Of a DNA stretch of 64,000 nt, positions 46,540-56,599 are shown in pieces. How positions within the stretch are numbered: the first letter of the stretch is position 1; each line of letters opens with the position of its first letter. The DNA lies in NCBI GenBank assembly GCA_946811695.1, contig OX328132.1:94338534-94402533 (forward strand), read 5' to 3'. Position numbers and translations under genes: made by a program. The notes beneath the pieces are model-generated. The model did not search any database, was not told the origin of the DNA, and saw nothing but the letters and a program-made list of their open reading frames with translations. This DNA comes from Gonocerus acuteangulatus. Lineage: Eukaryota > Arthropoda > Insecta > Hemiptera > Coreidae.

Positions 46540-46865
46540 TAAAACGTAAGCGTTACGATTTTTTTTGCGCGAATTTCGCCCCAAACACCATCTTCCAGTG
46601 GGGGGATTTTGCTGGTTAACGAACTTGACCTTTCAAATTAGACGACGGATTTTTGTACCAAATTGCATCAAAATCGGACCATCAGGGAAGCCAGAAATCC
46701 GCGAACAGACAATAATATATATATATACAAATTTGAACCACCGTTATTTTCGGTCTCTAGGGGTTCTGAAACGCGAAATTTTCTAGTCGGCATTTCCGGA
46801 TTGTTTCATTGTATCAACCTTATAAGCGGGGTTCCTCCCTATGGGGGAGGGAGGAACCGCGCTAA
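46540..46865 (+). mobile_element. 5'-truncated family A copy joined head to tail
   Basis: It starts at AACGTAAGCGTTACGATTTT right after the CTAA of the previous copy and ends with its own hairpin and CTAA at 46862-46865. The TA tract is only about six units. Confidence 0.85.
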
Positions 46866-46867
46866 AA

Positions 46868-46944
46868 CGAAACTGTTGGGCAAAAAAATATAAAATAAAG
46901 TAGTCAACGAAAACGAAGTATCGTTGAAAAGAATTAAGAAAAAG

Positions 46945-47029
<85 letters not shown>

Positions 47030-47380
47030 TTATATGTTGTTGAACTTAAATTGTTTATAATTATATTCATTAAGCAAATTTGAACACTAACGCGCGCCGT
47101 ACACCTTCCTCTCTGTTTTTGTGGTTTTGGTAAATTTAAAGCTTTGTTTCTTGACATGAAAATGTTCTGGCTTCAAATATGAATCATTGTCTTCTCTGAA
47201 TGAATTAACTCGGCATGCAGTGATCGGGATGTGCCGTTTCAGGATTTTATTGTCACAGCTCCAACTACTCCAGTGACATGCCTGTCTCGGTTCCAAAATA
47301 CCGTTCCAGTTCCATTGCTGTTACAGCTGTGGTGGAGCTTCGCCCTCCAAAGTTTGTTTACCGTTGCAAGCTAAACGGTA
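46868..47380 (-). repeat. Dispersed repeat, copy 2 of 2, with ORF remnant
   Basis: It shares blocks with 26975-27185 in complement. A minus-strand frame at 47296-47087 reads SFREDNDSYLKPEHFHVKKQ followed by a basic KTTKTERK segment. It may be a coding remnant of a transposon or of a captured gene, but no family can be named. A long (TA)n (46948-47028) interrupts it. Confidence 0.4.
46948..47028. repeat. (TA)n microsatellite, about 40 units
   Basis: One of the longest pure TA tracts in the window. It is not at the fixed family A position, so it is an independent expansion. Confidence 0.95.
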
Positions 47381-48022
47381 CCGATAATGGAGTATAGCAA
47401 AATAATTTTCTGTACAACCAATCGTTACCGCCGAATGCCTGGTCCGTCATTACGTGAAAGTGGACGTCGTATCTTTCAAAATAAACTGATCACAATTCAT
47501 TTTATAATAATAATTTTTCATTTTGAACAGCAATATAAACCTGAAGTAATTTTTACTGTATTGCATCACTTTAACCTCAATAACACTTATTTGATTCATT
47601 TAGCATTGGTTAGAAATTTATTAAATTGAGTGTACATTATCAGACATAATAATTATAACAATCTAGCTGAAAAATTACAGTTTTTTTCTGATTTTTCATA
47701 TAAAAGAAACAGGTGCCTGAGGTTTCACTTCAGACGTGCTGGTTTTGCTAAAATATAAAAATTAGTAATAGTCGTTTCTACTCATATTTCTTAAATTAAA
47801 AATTTGATAAATAACTAACTTTTTTTGTCAACGAATAAAATTAAGTAATCAAATAAATAAAAGTAGCAAAACATAAAACAGGTACTTATCTTTAAATAAC
47901 AACAATAAAAAATATTCTCATTCAATAAATAATAAACAAATTTTCAATAAATAAAATCGAATTAAAAAATTTTGGTATGTATTATTTTTCTTCTGACGGA
48001 AACTACAACGGCTTGGATCTGT
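47381..48022. other. Unique non-coding sequence
   Basis: AT-rich. A short plus frame at 47387-47629 is not supported by splice sites or motifs. Confidence 0.4.
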
Positions 48023-48208
48023 TCAACGGTGACCGTGATAAGCGAGTTCACGTTCCATCTCTACACTTGACATTGACTGGAACTGGAACGTCTTGTAACT
48101 TGGATTGAGTGAGGGCGGGGCGTGTAAAGGTTCTGAGTCCTGAATCGTTCCATTTTCCTCTTGGAGCTGTGTGAAACGGCGAAAGGCCCCTACTCGGTGA
48201 CAAGTCAC
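48023..48208 (-). CDS. Candidate terminal exon or ORF remnant on the minus strand
   Basis: The frame reads RVGAFRRFTQLQEENG, then TIQDSEPLHAPPSLNPSYKT, then FQFQSMSSVEMERELAYH and stops at 48023. The composition (mixed polar, few Ile-Tyr or Phe runs) is less AT-driven than other open frames in the window, and its codons have more G and C in the third position than neighbouring DNA. An AG at about 48217 could serve as acceptor. There is no poly(A) signal that I can place with confidence. It could be an exon of another gene or a decayed transposon frame. Confidence 0.25.
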   Translation of the reverse strand: MTCHRVGAFRRFTQLQEENGTIQDSEPLHAPPSLNPSYKTFQFQSMSSVEMERELAYHGHR

Positions 48209-48225
48209 GGCTAGCCCTATATGAA

Positions 48226-48297
48226 GCCCGATAGCGTAATGGGCAATGAACTAAGGCTTAAATCGAGAGGAACTGAGTTCAAATACCAGTCTGTCAA
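48226..48297 (+). mobile_element. tRNA-like sequence (SINE head or tRNA pseudogene)
   Basis: GCCCGATAGCGTAATGGGCA resembles a tRNA acceptor plus D-arm, and GAGTTCAAATACCAG a degraded B box 45 bp later. The acceptor arms do not pair fully, so it is not a functional tRNA. Confidence 0.4.
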
Positions 48298-48489
48298 GTT
48301 ATGTATTCACTTTAAAGTCCAGGGAGAATATATAAACAACTTTTCAGTTTTCTGATAATTAATGACCTGGAAAAGTTTTTGATTTTTCTGACAGAGATAC
48401 ATAATTAAATCTAAGATTATGAAAGTGACATAAAACATTCCGAAATAATTTTTTTTTTCGTAAATTTCCTTGCCATTCGTGTGAATTGT

Positions 48490-48538
48490 CTGTAGGGAGG
48501 AACCACGCTTATGAGGTTGACCTCATGATGCAATTACT
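48490..48538 (-). repeat. Family A 3' end, separated from its body by a LINE
   Basis: GTAGGGAGGAACCACGCTTA and GGTTGACCTCATGATGCAA are the family A 3' region in complement. The body resumes at 49231 on the far side of the LINE. Confidence 0.7.
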
Positions 48539-48547
48539 TATGCGGCT

Positions 48548-49150
48548 CTACAGTCCAAGATGGACTTTGGCCTCCCGAACAATCTTCCTCCATTTCTCTC
48601 TATCCTGGGCCTTTCTTCTCCAGTCAGCAACTCCATTTTTTCTAAGGTCTTCTTCCAGGTCCATTTGCGGGATTTTCCTAGGACGTCCTCTCTTCCTCTT
48701 TCCTGGGAAGGGTTCTCTTGTGACCTTCTTCCCCATTCTATCGTTGGGTAACCTTTCGACATGACCAAGCCAACTAATTCTCTTTGACTTGACGAACCTT
48801 ACGATGTTTAGGTTATTTAGCTCATCCAGTTCTCGATTGCTCCTTTTGCGCCAGAAACCTTGCTCGCAGATGGGGCCAAAAATGCGTCGCATCACTTTTC
48901 GCTCGATGACTCCTAGCTCCTGCAGGTCCTTTGTTTTAAGTGTCCATGCTTCAGCGCCATAGCACACTACCGGTCTGATAAGTGACTTGTACATCTGCAA
49001 CTTGGTGCGCTTAGAGAGCAGCGTCGACTTCATCAGGTTCACGAGGCCGTAGTAAGCTTTTTGCTTATGATCCTTTTTTTGATCTCCTCACTAATCCAAT
49101 TTTCAGAATAAATTTCCGTACCAAGATATGTGAAATGAACAACACCTTCG
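48548..49150 (-). mobile_element. 5'-truncated LINE, ORF2 C-terminal part
   Basis: The minus-strand frame 49042-48548 reads LMKSTLLSKRTKLQMYKSLI, then RPVVCYGAEAWTLKT, then RKVMRRIFGPI, GWLGH-type SWLGHVERLP, KRKRGRPRKIPQM and WRRKAQDREKWRKI. This is the well-known C-terminal part of ORF2 in RTE/craniofacial-development-2-like LINEs of arthropods (after the reverse transcriptase: YGAEAWTL, GRPRK, DRxKWR). Upstream the frame shifts by one base in an A-run near 49077; EGVVHFTYLGTEIYSEN reads on in the other frame to about 49155. The catalytic FADD region is missing. It lies within a family A copy. Confidence 0.88.
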
Positions 49151-49226
49151 AAGTGTTAAGCGTTATGTATTAGATTGGTGTGGTCTTCTTCTCACTTCTG
49201 ACGCTGGCATAACCATGTAACCTCAG

Positions 49227-49230
<4 letters not shown>

Positions 49231-49286
<56 letters not shown>

Positions 49287-50111
49287 CTGTTCGCTCTCTC
49301 ACAGGATAAAAAATGACCCGATTTTATTGAAATTTGGTATAAAAATCTTTCGCCTAATTTGAAAGGTCAAGTTCATTAACCAGCGCAAAAATAATCGTAG
49401 CGCTTACGTTAACGCAGGTACTCGTTTTGTAGGTTCCTTAACAAACCTTTAAAACGAATGAAACCATTTTTAAGGTGATATCTGTAACTGTTCTTGAGAA
49501 AAGTGAAACAAAATGTTTTTGTTTGGGTACTTAGAATCGTGGGATTCAATTGAAATATTTTCTATATGTTTGAAATGCATCTAAACTAAGATGTTTAAAT
49601 TTTGGTTGCATTTGGAGTTAAGGAAGTATTCGAGAATAAAATATTTTATTAATACTTGAAACTTCCAGACGTTGACATCTAGTCTAAGACATTTACATTT
49701 TGGTTTATTTTAGATGTAAGGATGTATTAGAAAAAAAAATTATTAATAGACATGAAAAGTTTTGAAATGGGGTTTTCTTCATTGTTTAACTCAAGTTTTA
49801 ATAGGTTGTTTTTCTTTTAAATGGCATTTAACAGTAAAATTAGTATTTTATTAAAATAAACCAAGAAAATGAGAAACTAATTGGTTATAGTGTTTTCCTA
49901 GAGCGAACGTTGAGGAGGTGGGGAGTCATTTTCGCTTAGGACACTGTCAGTTTCCTGTTCTGGTGCCTTAAATCTTCCTTCTCTTTGAGATTTTATTTTA
50001 TATTTTTAACGAATAATCAAACCCTGTGAATACCTGTTTCTCTTCCTTTACTAATGGCACTAGGGATATGAAAGGAACCGTGCTAAAATGACGCAGTTCC
50101 TACGAGTCGGA
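49231..50111 (-). mobile_element. Family A copy, body and 5' end, minus orientation
   Basis: (TA)n at 49231-49281, then TTTGTCTGTTCGCTCTCTCA, and a diverged body, follow in complement order. The 5' end TCCGACTCGTAGGAACTGCG is at 50111. Its 3' end is the fragment at 48490-48538. It belongs to an older subfamily judging by many differences from the 45293 copy. Confidence 0.75.
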
Positions 50112-50460
50112 AGAGCGTAATAATGACGCGGAGTTGGTAAACTAAGTCGTGATTGTTTTTCCTAATCAATTTAAGCCTAAATATATTTGAAGACCGTAAC
50201 GTGGGCTGGTGTGGGATCCTTAACCAATTTCTGCCTTCGCTCAATATTTATATAAGAAGGGCACAACGGAGGACATAGGATACGAAAGCTAGGTCATGAT
50301 CGGACCTCCGATCATTACCCAAACTTTATATAGGAATTTTCGTTATAGGCAGAAGTTTACAAAAGATAAGTTACTATACACATTCAGTACCATACGCTCT
50401 TACCTAAATATATCACAATCCTTTAGTGCCTGTTTTGGGGTATTTGTTATAGATATAATA
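50112..50460. other. Unique non-coding sequence
   Basis: No repeat or exon recognised. A 73-codon plus frame (50296-50517) runs into the family A end and is not accepted. Confidence 0.4.
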
Positions 50461-50753
50461 AAAAGTCCGACCCGCAGGAACTGCTTCATCTTAGCGCGGT
50501 TCCGTTCATGTCCCTAGTGCCATTTGAAAAGCTTAGAAAATAAATAAACTTATTTTTTTTATATATCTCGTGAAAATTGTCAAAATCCTCTCGAACATCT
50601 CGAATAAAAGTGATATTAAGGCGTCAGGGACACCGACAGTAGCTAACTTTTACACAGAAGCGGAAATTACAGAATCTGGCTCTCATTCTAAAGCAAAGCT
50701 CTATAAATCAATACAAAATATGCCTAATAAAGCCTTTCTAGTGGATACAGAAG

Positions 50754-51014
50754 CATGGGCGTATATCAGGGGGGGGGGCTGAGGGGACTGCAGCCCCTCC
50801 CGAAATTTTGAATTGATGATAAAAACTTCTCGTAAAACCCTTAAAAATAAATTAAATAAGATCACTTAGTTCATAAAACATATTTTATTTTACGTGTAAT
50901 AGCGTTTTAGTTGCCTAAAACTATTCCAAGCTCTAAATATTTAGTATTCCATACCCTGGAAATGGTCTCAGCCCCCCCCCCCCCCCCCCGAAATTGTTTT
51001 TATATACGCCCATG
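50754..51014. mobile_element. hAT-type MITE, copy 3 (261 bp), nested in family A
   Basis: It begins CATGGGCGTATATCAGGGGG and ends TATACGCCCATG, with a perfect 8-bp duplication TACAGAAG at 50746-50753 and 51015-51022. Same orientation as copy 1. A C17 run lies near 50973-50989. Confidence 0.92.
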
Positions 51015-51429
51015 TACAGAAGGATCAAGAAGAAGTACACAAGATTGAGTAGAATACCCTGCCTAATATAGCCCATATAGAATAATATGCCGAATAAAAC
51101 CTATCTAGTTAATACACAAGGACAAATAAAAGTCTTGACGAATAACAAGTCAAGAAAAAAAACTTTATTTAACAAAATAAAACAAAGTTTAGTTGCCCAA
51201 CTACAATAGAATAATATACCTAATTAAGTCTATGGAGTAGATACAAATGGACCAAAAACAAGTCTTGTGGAATATTGTTTTTTTTCTAATTAAATACTTT
51301 TTATCAATATTTAGTATATAACCTTTGTTGAAAACTATTGATTGCTAATTGATGAATCGGTTTACAACTAAGTAGTCTTTATGAATATTTAGTATATAAC
51401 CTATGTTTGGATCTGTGTTTTTGGGGTGC

Positions 51430-51595
51430 TCTCCGCCTAGGCTTTGTATTTGTGTCGGCAGATACCTGGGGTATATTTACAGCTCTTGAGGATTAACTCT
51501 TAGCAGGTAAATTTCCTGCGGACCTTCTGCTTCTACGGGCATTGAACCGCCATATTCGCTCATAGTATCTAACCGTTGTGAAGTTTATTTTTTGG
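51430..51595 (-). mobile_element. Degraded tRNA-derived SINE, different family
   Basis: In complement, ACGGTTAGATACTATGAGCG (A-box region) and GGCGGTTCAATGCCC (B box) are followed by GGTCCGCAGGAAATTTACCT, which resembles the CCGGCAGGAATTTTATC body of the SINE at 26495. No clear duplication or tail was found. Confidence 0.45.
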
Positions 51596-52689
51596 ATTTA
51601 GGACTTAATATACATATGTAGACTAAATCATAGCAAGAAGTAATCCTCCGTCGTCGGTTCTTAACTATGTAGACTCGCTAATGTTATCCAATCTTAGATA
51701 CATCGTATTTAAAATCCACAGCAAAAACACGACATTTCATCAGAATCCCCTGCTGAATAAAACTTATATAGAATAATATGCAAAATAAAGCCTATCTAGT
51801 GGATAAAAATAGAGGAAAAAAGCCGTTCGTGGTGGTAGAAAATCTTAAAAGTATTTCGCTCAGAAATCTCCGAAATATTGTCACTAATTTTACGCATCCT
51901 GTTTTATAGCCAAATCGATTTATATTCTATAATCAATAAGAAAAACCTACTAACAATAAAAAACTATGGGTAACAGATGAAAATAGGGAATACCAAGAAT
52001 AATTCTAAAGAACGAAATCAACACCAGTACTGTAATCTAGATATTCATACGGCATCTTCGAATTCTAACAAACAAAATATTGATTCTAATTATACGTATC
52101 CTGTTTTATTGACAAATACATTTGACTACTATAAGCAATTAAAAACACTAGGGAATATGCCAAAGAACTCGGAATAGGAGCCTCGACAGTTTCAAGACAT
52201 TTGAAGGAAATCGACAAATCCAAAACTGACATTTCATACGGTACAGCCTGATATATTTTTAACAATGAATTGCTTTTCTTATTTTAATTAATCTGTTTTA
52301 TTGTCAAATACATTATCCTACTATAACCAATGAAAAAACAACAAGGAATAAAAACAAACAAGAAGAACCGTTCGAATAAACGAAATCAATTACTTCAAAG
52401 TTTAAGCACTTATTTCTCCGATTGACATAGCCTAATCAAAAATTGTTTCAGAATCTTTTTTGTAGAACATTTAGTAAGCTTTCGCATCGTAACCCTCCGT
52501 TTACCAATATTCCTAACCGTCTTCGAGATATCAGGGAATGTATACGAAGTTCCCAAAACATTTCATGTCTGTTAATAAAATATTTTATTCTAATCCTTCC
52601 TTAGCTCCAAACGTAACCGAAATTTTAACATATTAGTGTTGATGAAATTCAAACATGCAGAAAATGTTTCAACTGAATCCCATAATTTT

Positions 52690-53100
52690 AAGTATCAAAA
52701 TCAAAGACAAAAAGAACAGTTCGAATAAGCGAAATCAATTACTTTAAAGTTTTAAGCACTTATTTCTCCGATTGACATTGCCTAATCAAAACTTTCATTA
52801 GAACCTTTTTTGTAGAGCATTTAGTAAGCTTTCCAATGGTATTCTTCCGTTTCCCAAGATTCTTAACCTTTTTCGAGATATTAAGGAAAGTATACAAAGT
52901 TACCAAAACTTTTTTATGTCTGTTAATAAAATATTTTATTCTAACCCTTCCTTAACTCCAAACGCAACCAAAATTTCAACATATTAGTTTTGATGAAATT
53001 CAAACATGCAGAAAATGTTTCAACTGAATCCCATAATTTTAAGTATCAAAATCAAAGACAAAAAGAACAGTTCGAATAAGCGAAATCAATTACTTTAAAG
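52690..53100 (+). repeat. 351-bp tandem duplication inside family A
   Basis: AAGTATCAAAATCAAAGACA followed by AAAAGAACAGTTCGAATAAG occurs at 52690 and again at 53041. The same abnormal join (CAAAATCAAAGACAAAAAG) is also present at about 42907 and, in complement, near 54800. Confidence 0.85.
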
Positions 53101-53489
53101 TAGAACATGCAGTAAATGTTTCAACTGAATTCCATGATTCTAATTACCCAAATCAAAAACGGCATTCAAAAATTATTTTTTCAGTTTTATCGAAAACGGT
53201 TAAAGCTATCGCCTTGAAAATGGTTTCATTCGTTTTCCTAGCCCAAGAAGCCTATAAAACGAGTACTTACAAGCTTATGAACTCAAAAACGTAAGCGTTA
53301 CGATTTTTTTTGCGCGAATTTCGCCCCAAACGCCATTTTCCAGTGGGCGGATTTTGCTGGTTAACGAACTTGACCTTTCAAATTGGACGACAAATTTTTG
53401 TACCAAATTTCATCAAAATCGGACCATCAGGGAAGCCAGAAATGAGCGAACAGACAAATATATATATATATATATATATATATGAATAA

Positions 53490-53538
<49 letters not shown>

Positions 53539-53674
53539 AATTTGAACCACCGTTATTTTCGGTCTCTAGGGGTTCTGAAACGCGAAATTTTCTTGTCGGC
53601 ACTTCCGGATTCTTTCATTGTATCAACCTTATAAGCGGGGTTCCTCCCTATGGGGGAGGGAGGAACCGCGCTAA

Positions 53675-53936
53675 AAACATACAGCCTCAACTTGAGGGGG
53701 GGCCTTCGATTAGCAGTGCTACGTCGAGGCTACTGGAAAGTTCTCCTCCTAAAGATGTGGCTGTAATTTTGTATATTTATAACATATTCCTCCGAAGAGG
53801 CGCCAAACATTAGGGAAGAAATAAAGGACTTTTTTTCTTTCTTCTCCGTCTATAACGAGAATTCCTGTATTTGTGTAAGGGTTTAGCTAATTAATTATTA
53901 ATTCTGTACTTTATTTTTTGAAGAGCGGTTTTGGTT
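53675..53936. other. Short unique spacer between two opposed family A copies
   Basis: 260 bp separating two family A 3' ends that face each other (plus copy ending at 53674, minus copy ending at 53937). No feature recognised. Confidence 0.5.
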
Positions 53937-54100
53937 TTAGCGCGGTTCCTCCCTCCCCCATAGGGAGGAACCCCGCTTATAGGGTTGATACAATGAAACA
54001 ATCCGGAAGTGCCGACTAGAAAATTTCGCGTTTCAGAACCCCTAGAGACCGAAAATAACAGTGGTTCTTATTTGTATATATATATATATATATGTATATA

Positions 54101-54160
<60 letters not shown>

Positions 54161-55522
54161 TTTCTGTTCGCTCATTTCTGGCTTCCCTGATGGTCCGATT
54201 TTGATGAAATTTGGTACAAAAATCCGTCGTCCAATTTGAAAGGTCAAGTTCGTTAACCAGCAAAATCCGCCCACTGGAAGATGGCGTTTGGGGCGAAATT
54301 CGCGCAGAAAAATTCGTAACGCTTACGTTTTTGAGTTTATAAGCTTGTAAGTACTCGTTTTATAGGCTTCTTGGGCTAGAAAAACGAATGAAACCATTTT
54401 CAAGGCGATAGCTTTAACCGTTGTCGAGAAAATTGGAAAAATAGTTTTTGAATTCCGTTTTTGGTTTGGGTACTTAGAATCACGGGATTCAGTTGAAACA
54501 TTATCTGCATGTTCTAACTTCATTAAAACTAATATGTTGAAAGTTATGTAACGTTTGGAGTTAAGGAAGGGTTAGAATAAAATATTTTATGAACAGACAT
54601 GAAAAGTTTTGGTAACTTTGTACACTTTCCTTAATATCTGGAAAAAGGTTGAGAATCTTGGGAAACGGAAGATGACCATTAGAAAGGTCACTAAATTCTC
54701 TACAAAAATGGTTCTAAAGAAAGTTTTGATTAGGCGATGTCAATCGGAGAAATAAGTGCATAAAACTTTAAAGTATTTGATTTCGCTTATTCGAACTGTT
54801 CTTTTTCGCTTTGATTTTGGTACTTAGAATTATGGGATTCAGTTGAAACATTTTCTGCATGTTCTACATTCATTAAAACTAATATGTTGAAAGTTATGTA
54901 ACGTTTGGAGTTAAGGAAGGGTTAGAATAAAATATTTTATGAACAGACATGAAAAGTTTTGGTAACTTTGTACACTTTCCTTAATATCTCGAAAAAGGTT
55001 GAGAATCTTGGGAAACGGAAGATGACCATTAGAAAGCTCACTAAATGCTCTACAAAAATGGTTCTGATGAACGTTTTGATTAGGCGATGTCAATCGGAGA
55101 AATAAGTGCTTAAAACTTTCAAGTAATTGATTTCGCTTATTCGAACTGTTCTTTTTGTCTGTTTTATTCCTTGTTATTTTTAAATTGCTTATAGTCAGAT
55201 AATGTATTTGACAATAAAACATATTAAGTAAAATAAGAAGATCAATTTATTGTTAGAAATGTAGCGTTCAAAGAGAGAGATCCCAAGGCTTTCCAAATGC
55301 CTCTGAGCGGAGGCCTTTCTGCCCGACTTATGGTATAGCTGACCCATACAGGTAAGATTGTAAATCAAGACCTTTCAAGACTGGTTTGTTTGAGATTTCA
55401 TTTCGATAGCTGTTTCGCTATTGATCTAAATAAAGTAATAACTGTTTCTATTCTATGCCTTCATAAACACTAGAGATAAGAACGGAACCGCGCTAATATG
55501 ACGCAGTTCCTGCGAATCGGGC
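53937..55522 (-). mobile_element. Family A copy with both ends and an internal tandem duplication
   Basis: In complement the 5' end (CCCGATTCGCAGGAACTGCG) is at 55522 and the 3' hairpin with GCGCTAA at 53937. (TA)n is at 54074-54158. A block of about 349 bp is duplicated in tandem (TAGGCGATGTCAATCGGAGA at 54732 and 55081), using the same join as the plus copy at 52690. The unique trait CTCCGCTCAGAGGCATTTGG near 55300 is shared with 31805. Confidence 0.82.
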
Positions 55523-56462
55523 TTTTTTTATACTTATTTCCGCTATTTTGGTACTATATTTGCCTCCGTTGACTATTTTTTAACTGTGTACTCCATTGAT
55601 TTCAAACAGCTGATGCTTGGCCATACTTCTCAGCGTATGCGAGGAGTAAATGGCCAATACTCTTTTTCTTTATGTTATTTTTTTTAGGCACTACAACTAT
55701 TAAGAGGTATTATTCACTAATAATAAAGCATCAATACTTACGGGACCGATAGAGTTAGATGAATATAATACGCACATTCGCTAGATTACATGTTTTTTTT
55801 TATTATTATTTATTTTTATTTTTTTGTGTTTAACGGCGTATCAACATTTGGGCTATTAACGCCGGCCTTTAAATGTTATTCAATTTTTTTCTGACTACAA
55901 ACCCATGAAGTATTTTTTTTTTTTAATCTATAATAGAAATTGCATTTAATAATTTCGATTTATTTCATAAATAGAGTGGTATTTTAGATTATTTATCTAT
56001 TGTTTACTTAAAAAAATATTTTATACAAACATGCTAAATTAACGTAATTTATTATTTTTGAAATTTATTTGAGGTATTTGAGTAAAAAAAAAATAAAAAT
56101 AATAAAAAACAAAAAAAATGTATACTCTGCTGCTAAGGCATCGATAAAAATGTTTTTATGAAGACGGTACATTTTATCTGAATGCCTTATAAATAAATAT
56201 ATGCAAAGGAAGACAACAGTTTCTTTGTTTTTAACTCTCCACTTCTTTACAATATCAACTGAGGTCTGAATAGCTATGAAAATAGTAGCATTGTTCCCAA
56301 CGGAAATCTGACTAGAGCCTGATTCGTCTGACAAACGCTTTTACTGTCCATCCAGTATTTACAACATTCATCTCCGCCAATTCTCACTTGGCTTTCTCGG
56401 ACATTCTTACAGTTCTTCAGAAATTTCCAAGCTCCCTAAAATAAATCTAATCCTATTTTCAG
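55523..56462. other. Probable intron with a SINE fragment
   Basis: Unique AT-rich DNA apart from the SINE tail at 55795-55863. It ends in the acceptor CTAATCCTATTTTCAG of the candidate terminal exon. Confidence 0.4.
55795..55863 (-). mobile_element. 5'-truncated SINE, 3' tail only
   Basis: In complement GGCGTTAATAGCCCAAATGT, then TGATACGCCGTTAAACACA and an A-rich tail. It matches the 37398-37454 fragment and the tail of the full SINEs. The duplication is not clear. Confidence 0.7.
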
Positions 56463-56515
56463 CTGACTCGAACAAGGAAAACGATGAAGAGTCCTCCTCA
56501 TCAAGACTGAAGTAG
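56463..56515 (+). CDS. Candidate terminal exon with stop codon
   Basis: The acceptor TCTAATCCTATTTTCAG ends at 56462. Entering with a split codon (two bases), the frame reads DSNKENDEESSSSRLK and stops at TAG 56513-56515: an acidic, serine-rich tail typical of disordered protein C termini. Entering at phase 0 instead gives LTRTRKTMKSPPHQD and a TGA at 56508. Direct splicing from 28896 would need phase 0, so either that second reading is correct or an exon in between was missed. An AATAAA at 56587 lies 70 bp downstream. Membership in the same gene as the other exons is an inference. Confidence 0.4.
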
Positions 56516-56586
56516 CCGTTCATAAGTTTTAAAATGTACTGCAGACCAAAAGCTGAAATCTCCCACTCCAAAAAAGTATAGTGACA

Positions 56587-56592
56587 ATAAAT
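56587..56592 (+). terminator. Candidate polyadenylation signal AATAAA
   Basis: AATAAA follows the candidate terminal exon by about 70 bp and is followed by T-rich sequence (TTGTTTTTAATTGTTG). In AT-rich DNA such hexamers are common, so it is only supportive. Confidence 0.35.
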
Positions 56593-56599
56593 AGATTTC

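Larger units (their letters stand above)
50466..53674 (+). mobile_element. Family A composite array, about 3.2 kb
   Basis: The 5' end TCCGACCCGCAGGAACTGCT is at 50466. The body is split by a hAT MITE (50754-51014). Several short repeats with AATATGCCTAATAAAGCCT (50730, 51089, 51212, 51775) follow, then a tRNA-like SINE (51430-51595, minus), the usual middle from about 52260, a 351-bp tandem duplication (52690-53041 and on), (TA)n at 53458-53536, and the 3' hairpin with CTAA at 53674. It is likely several family A pieces accumulated head to tail. Confidence 0.7.

Noticed and set aside
55611..55646. A 36-bp micro-exon (LMLGHTSQRMRG) between AG and GTAAAT
   Set aside because: Phase would fit the neighbouring exons, but there is no polypyrimidine tract and the length makes chance likely.
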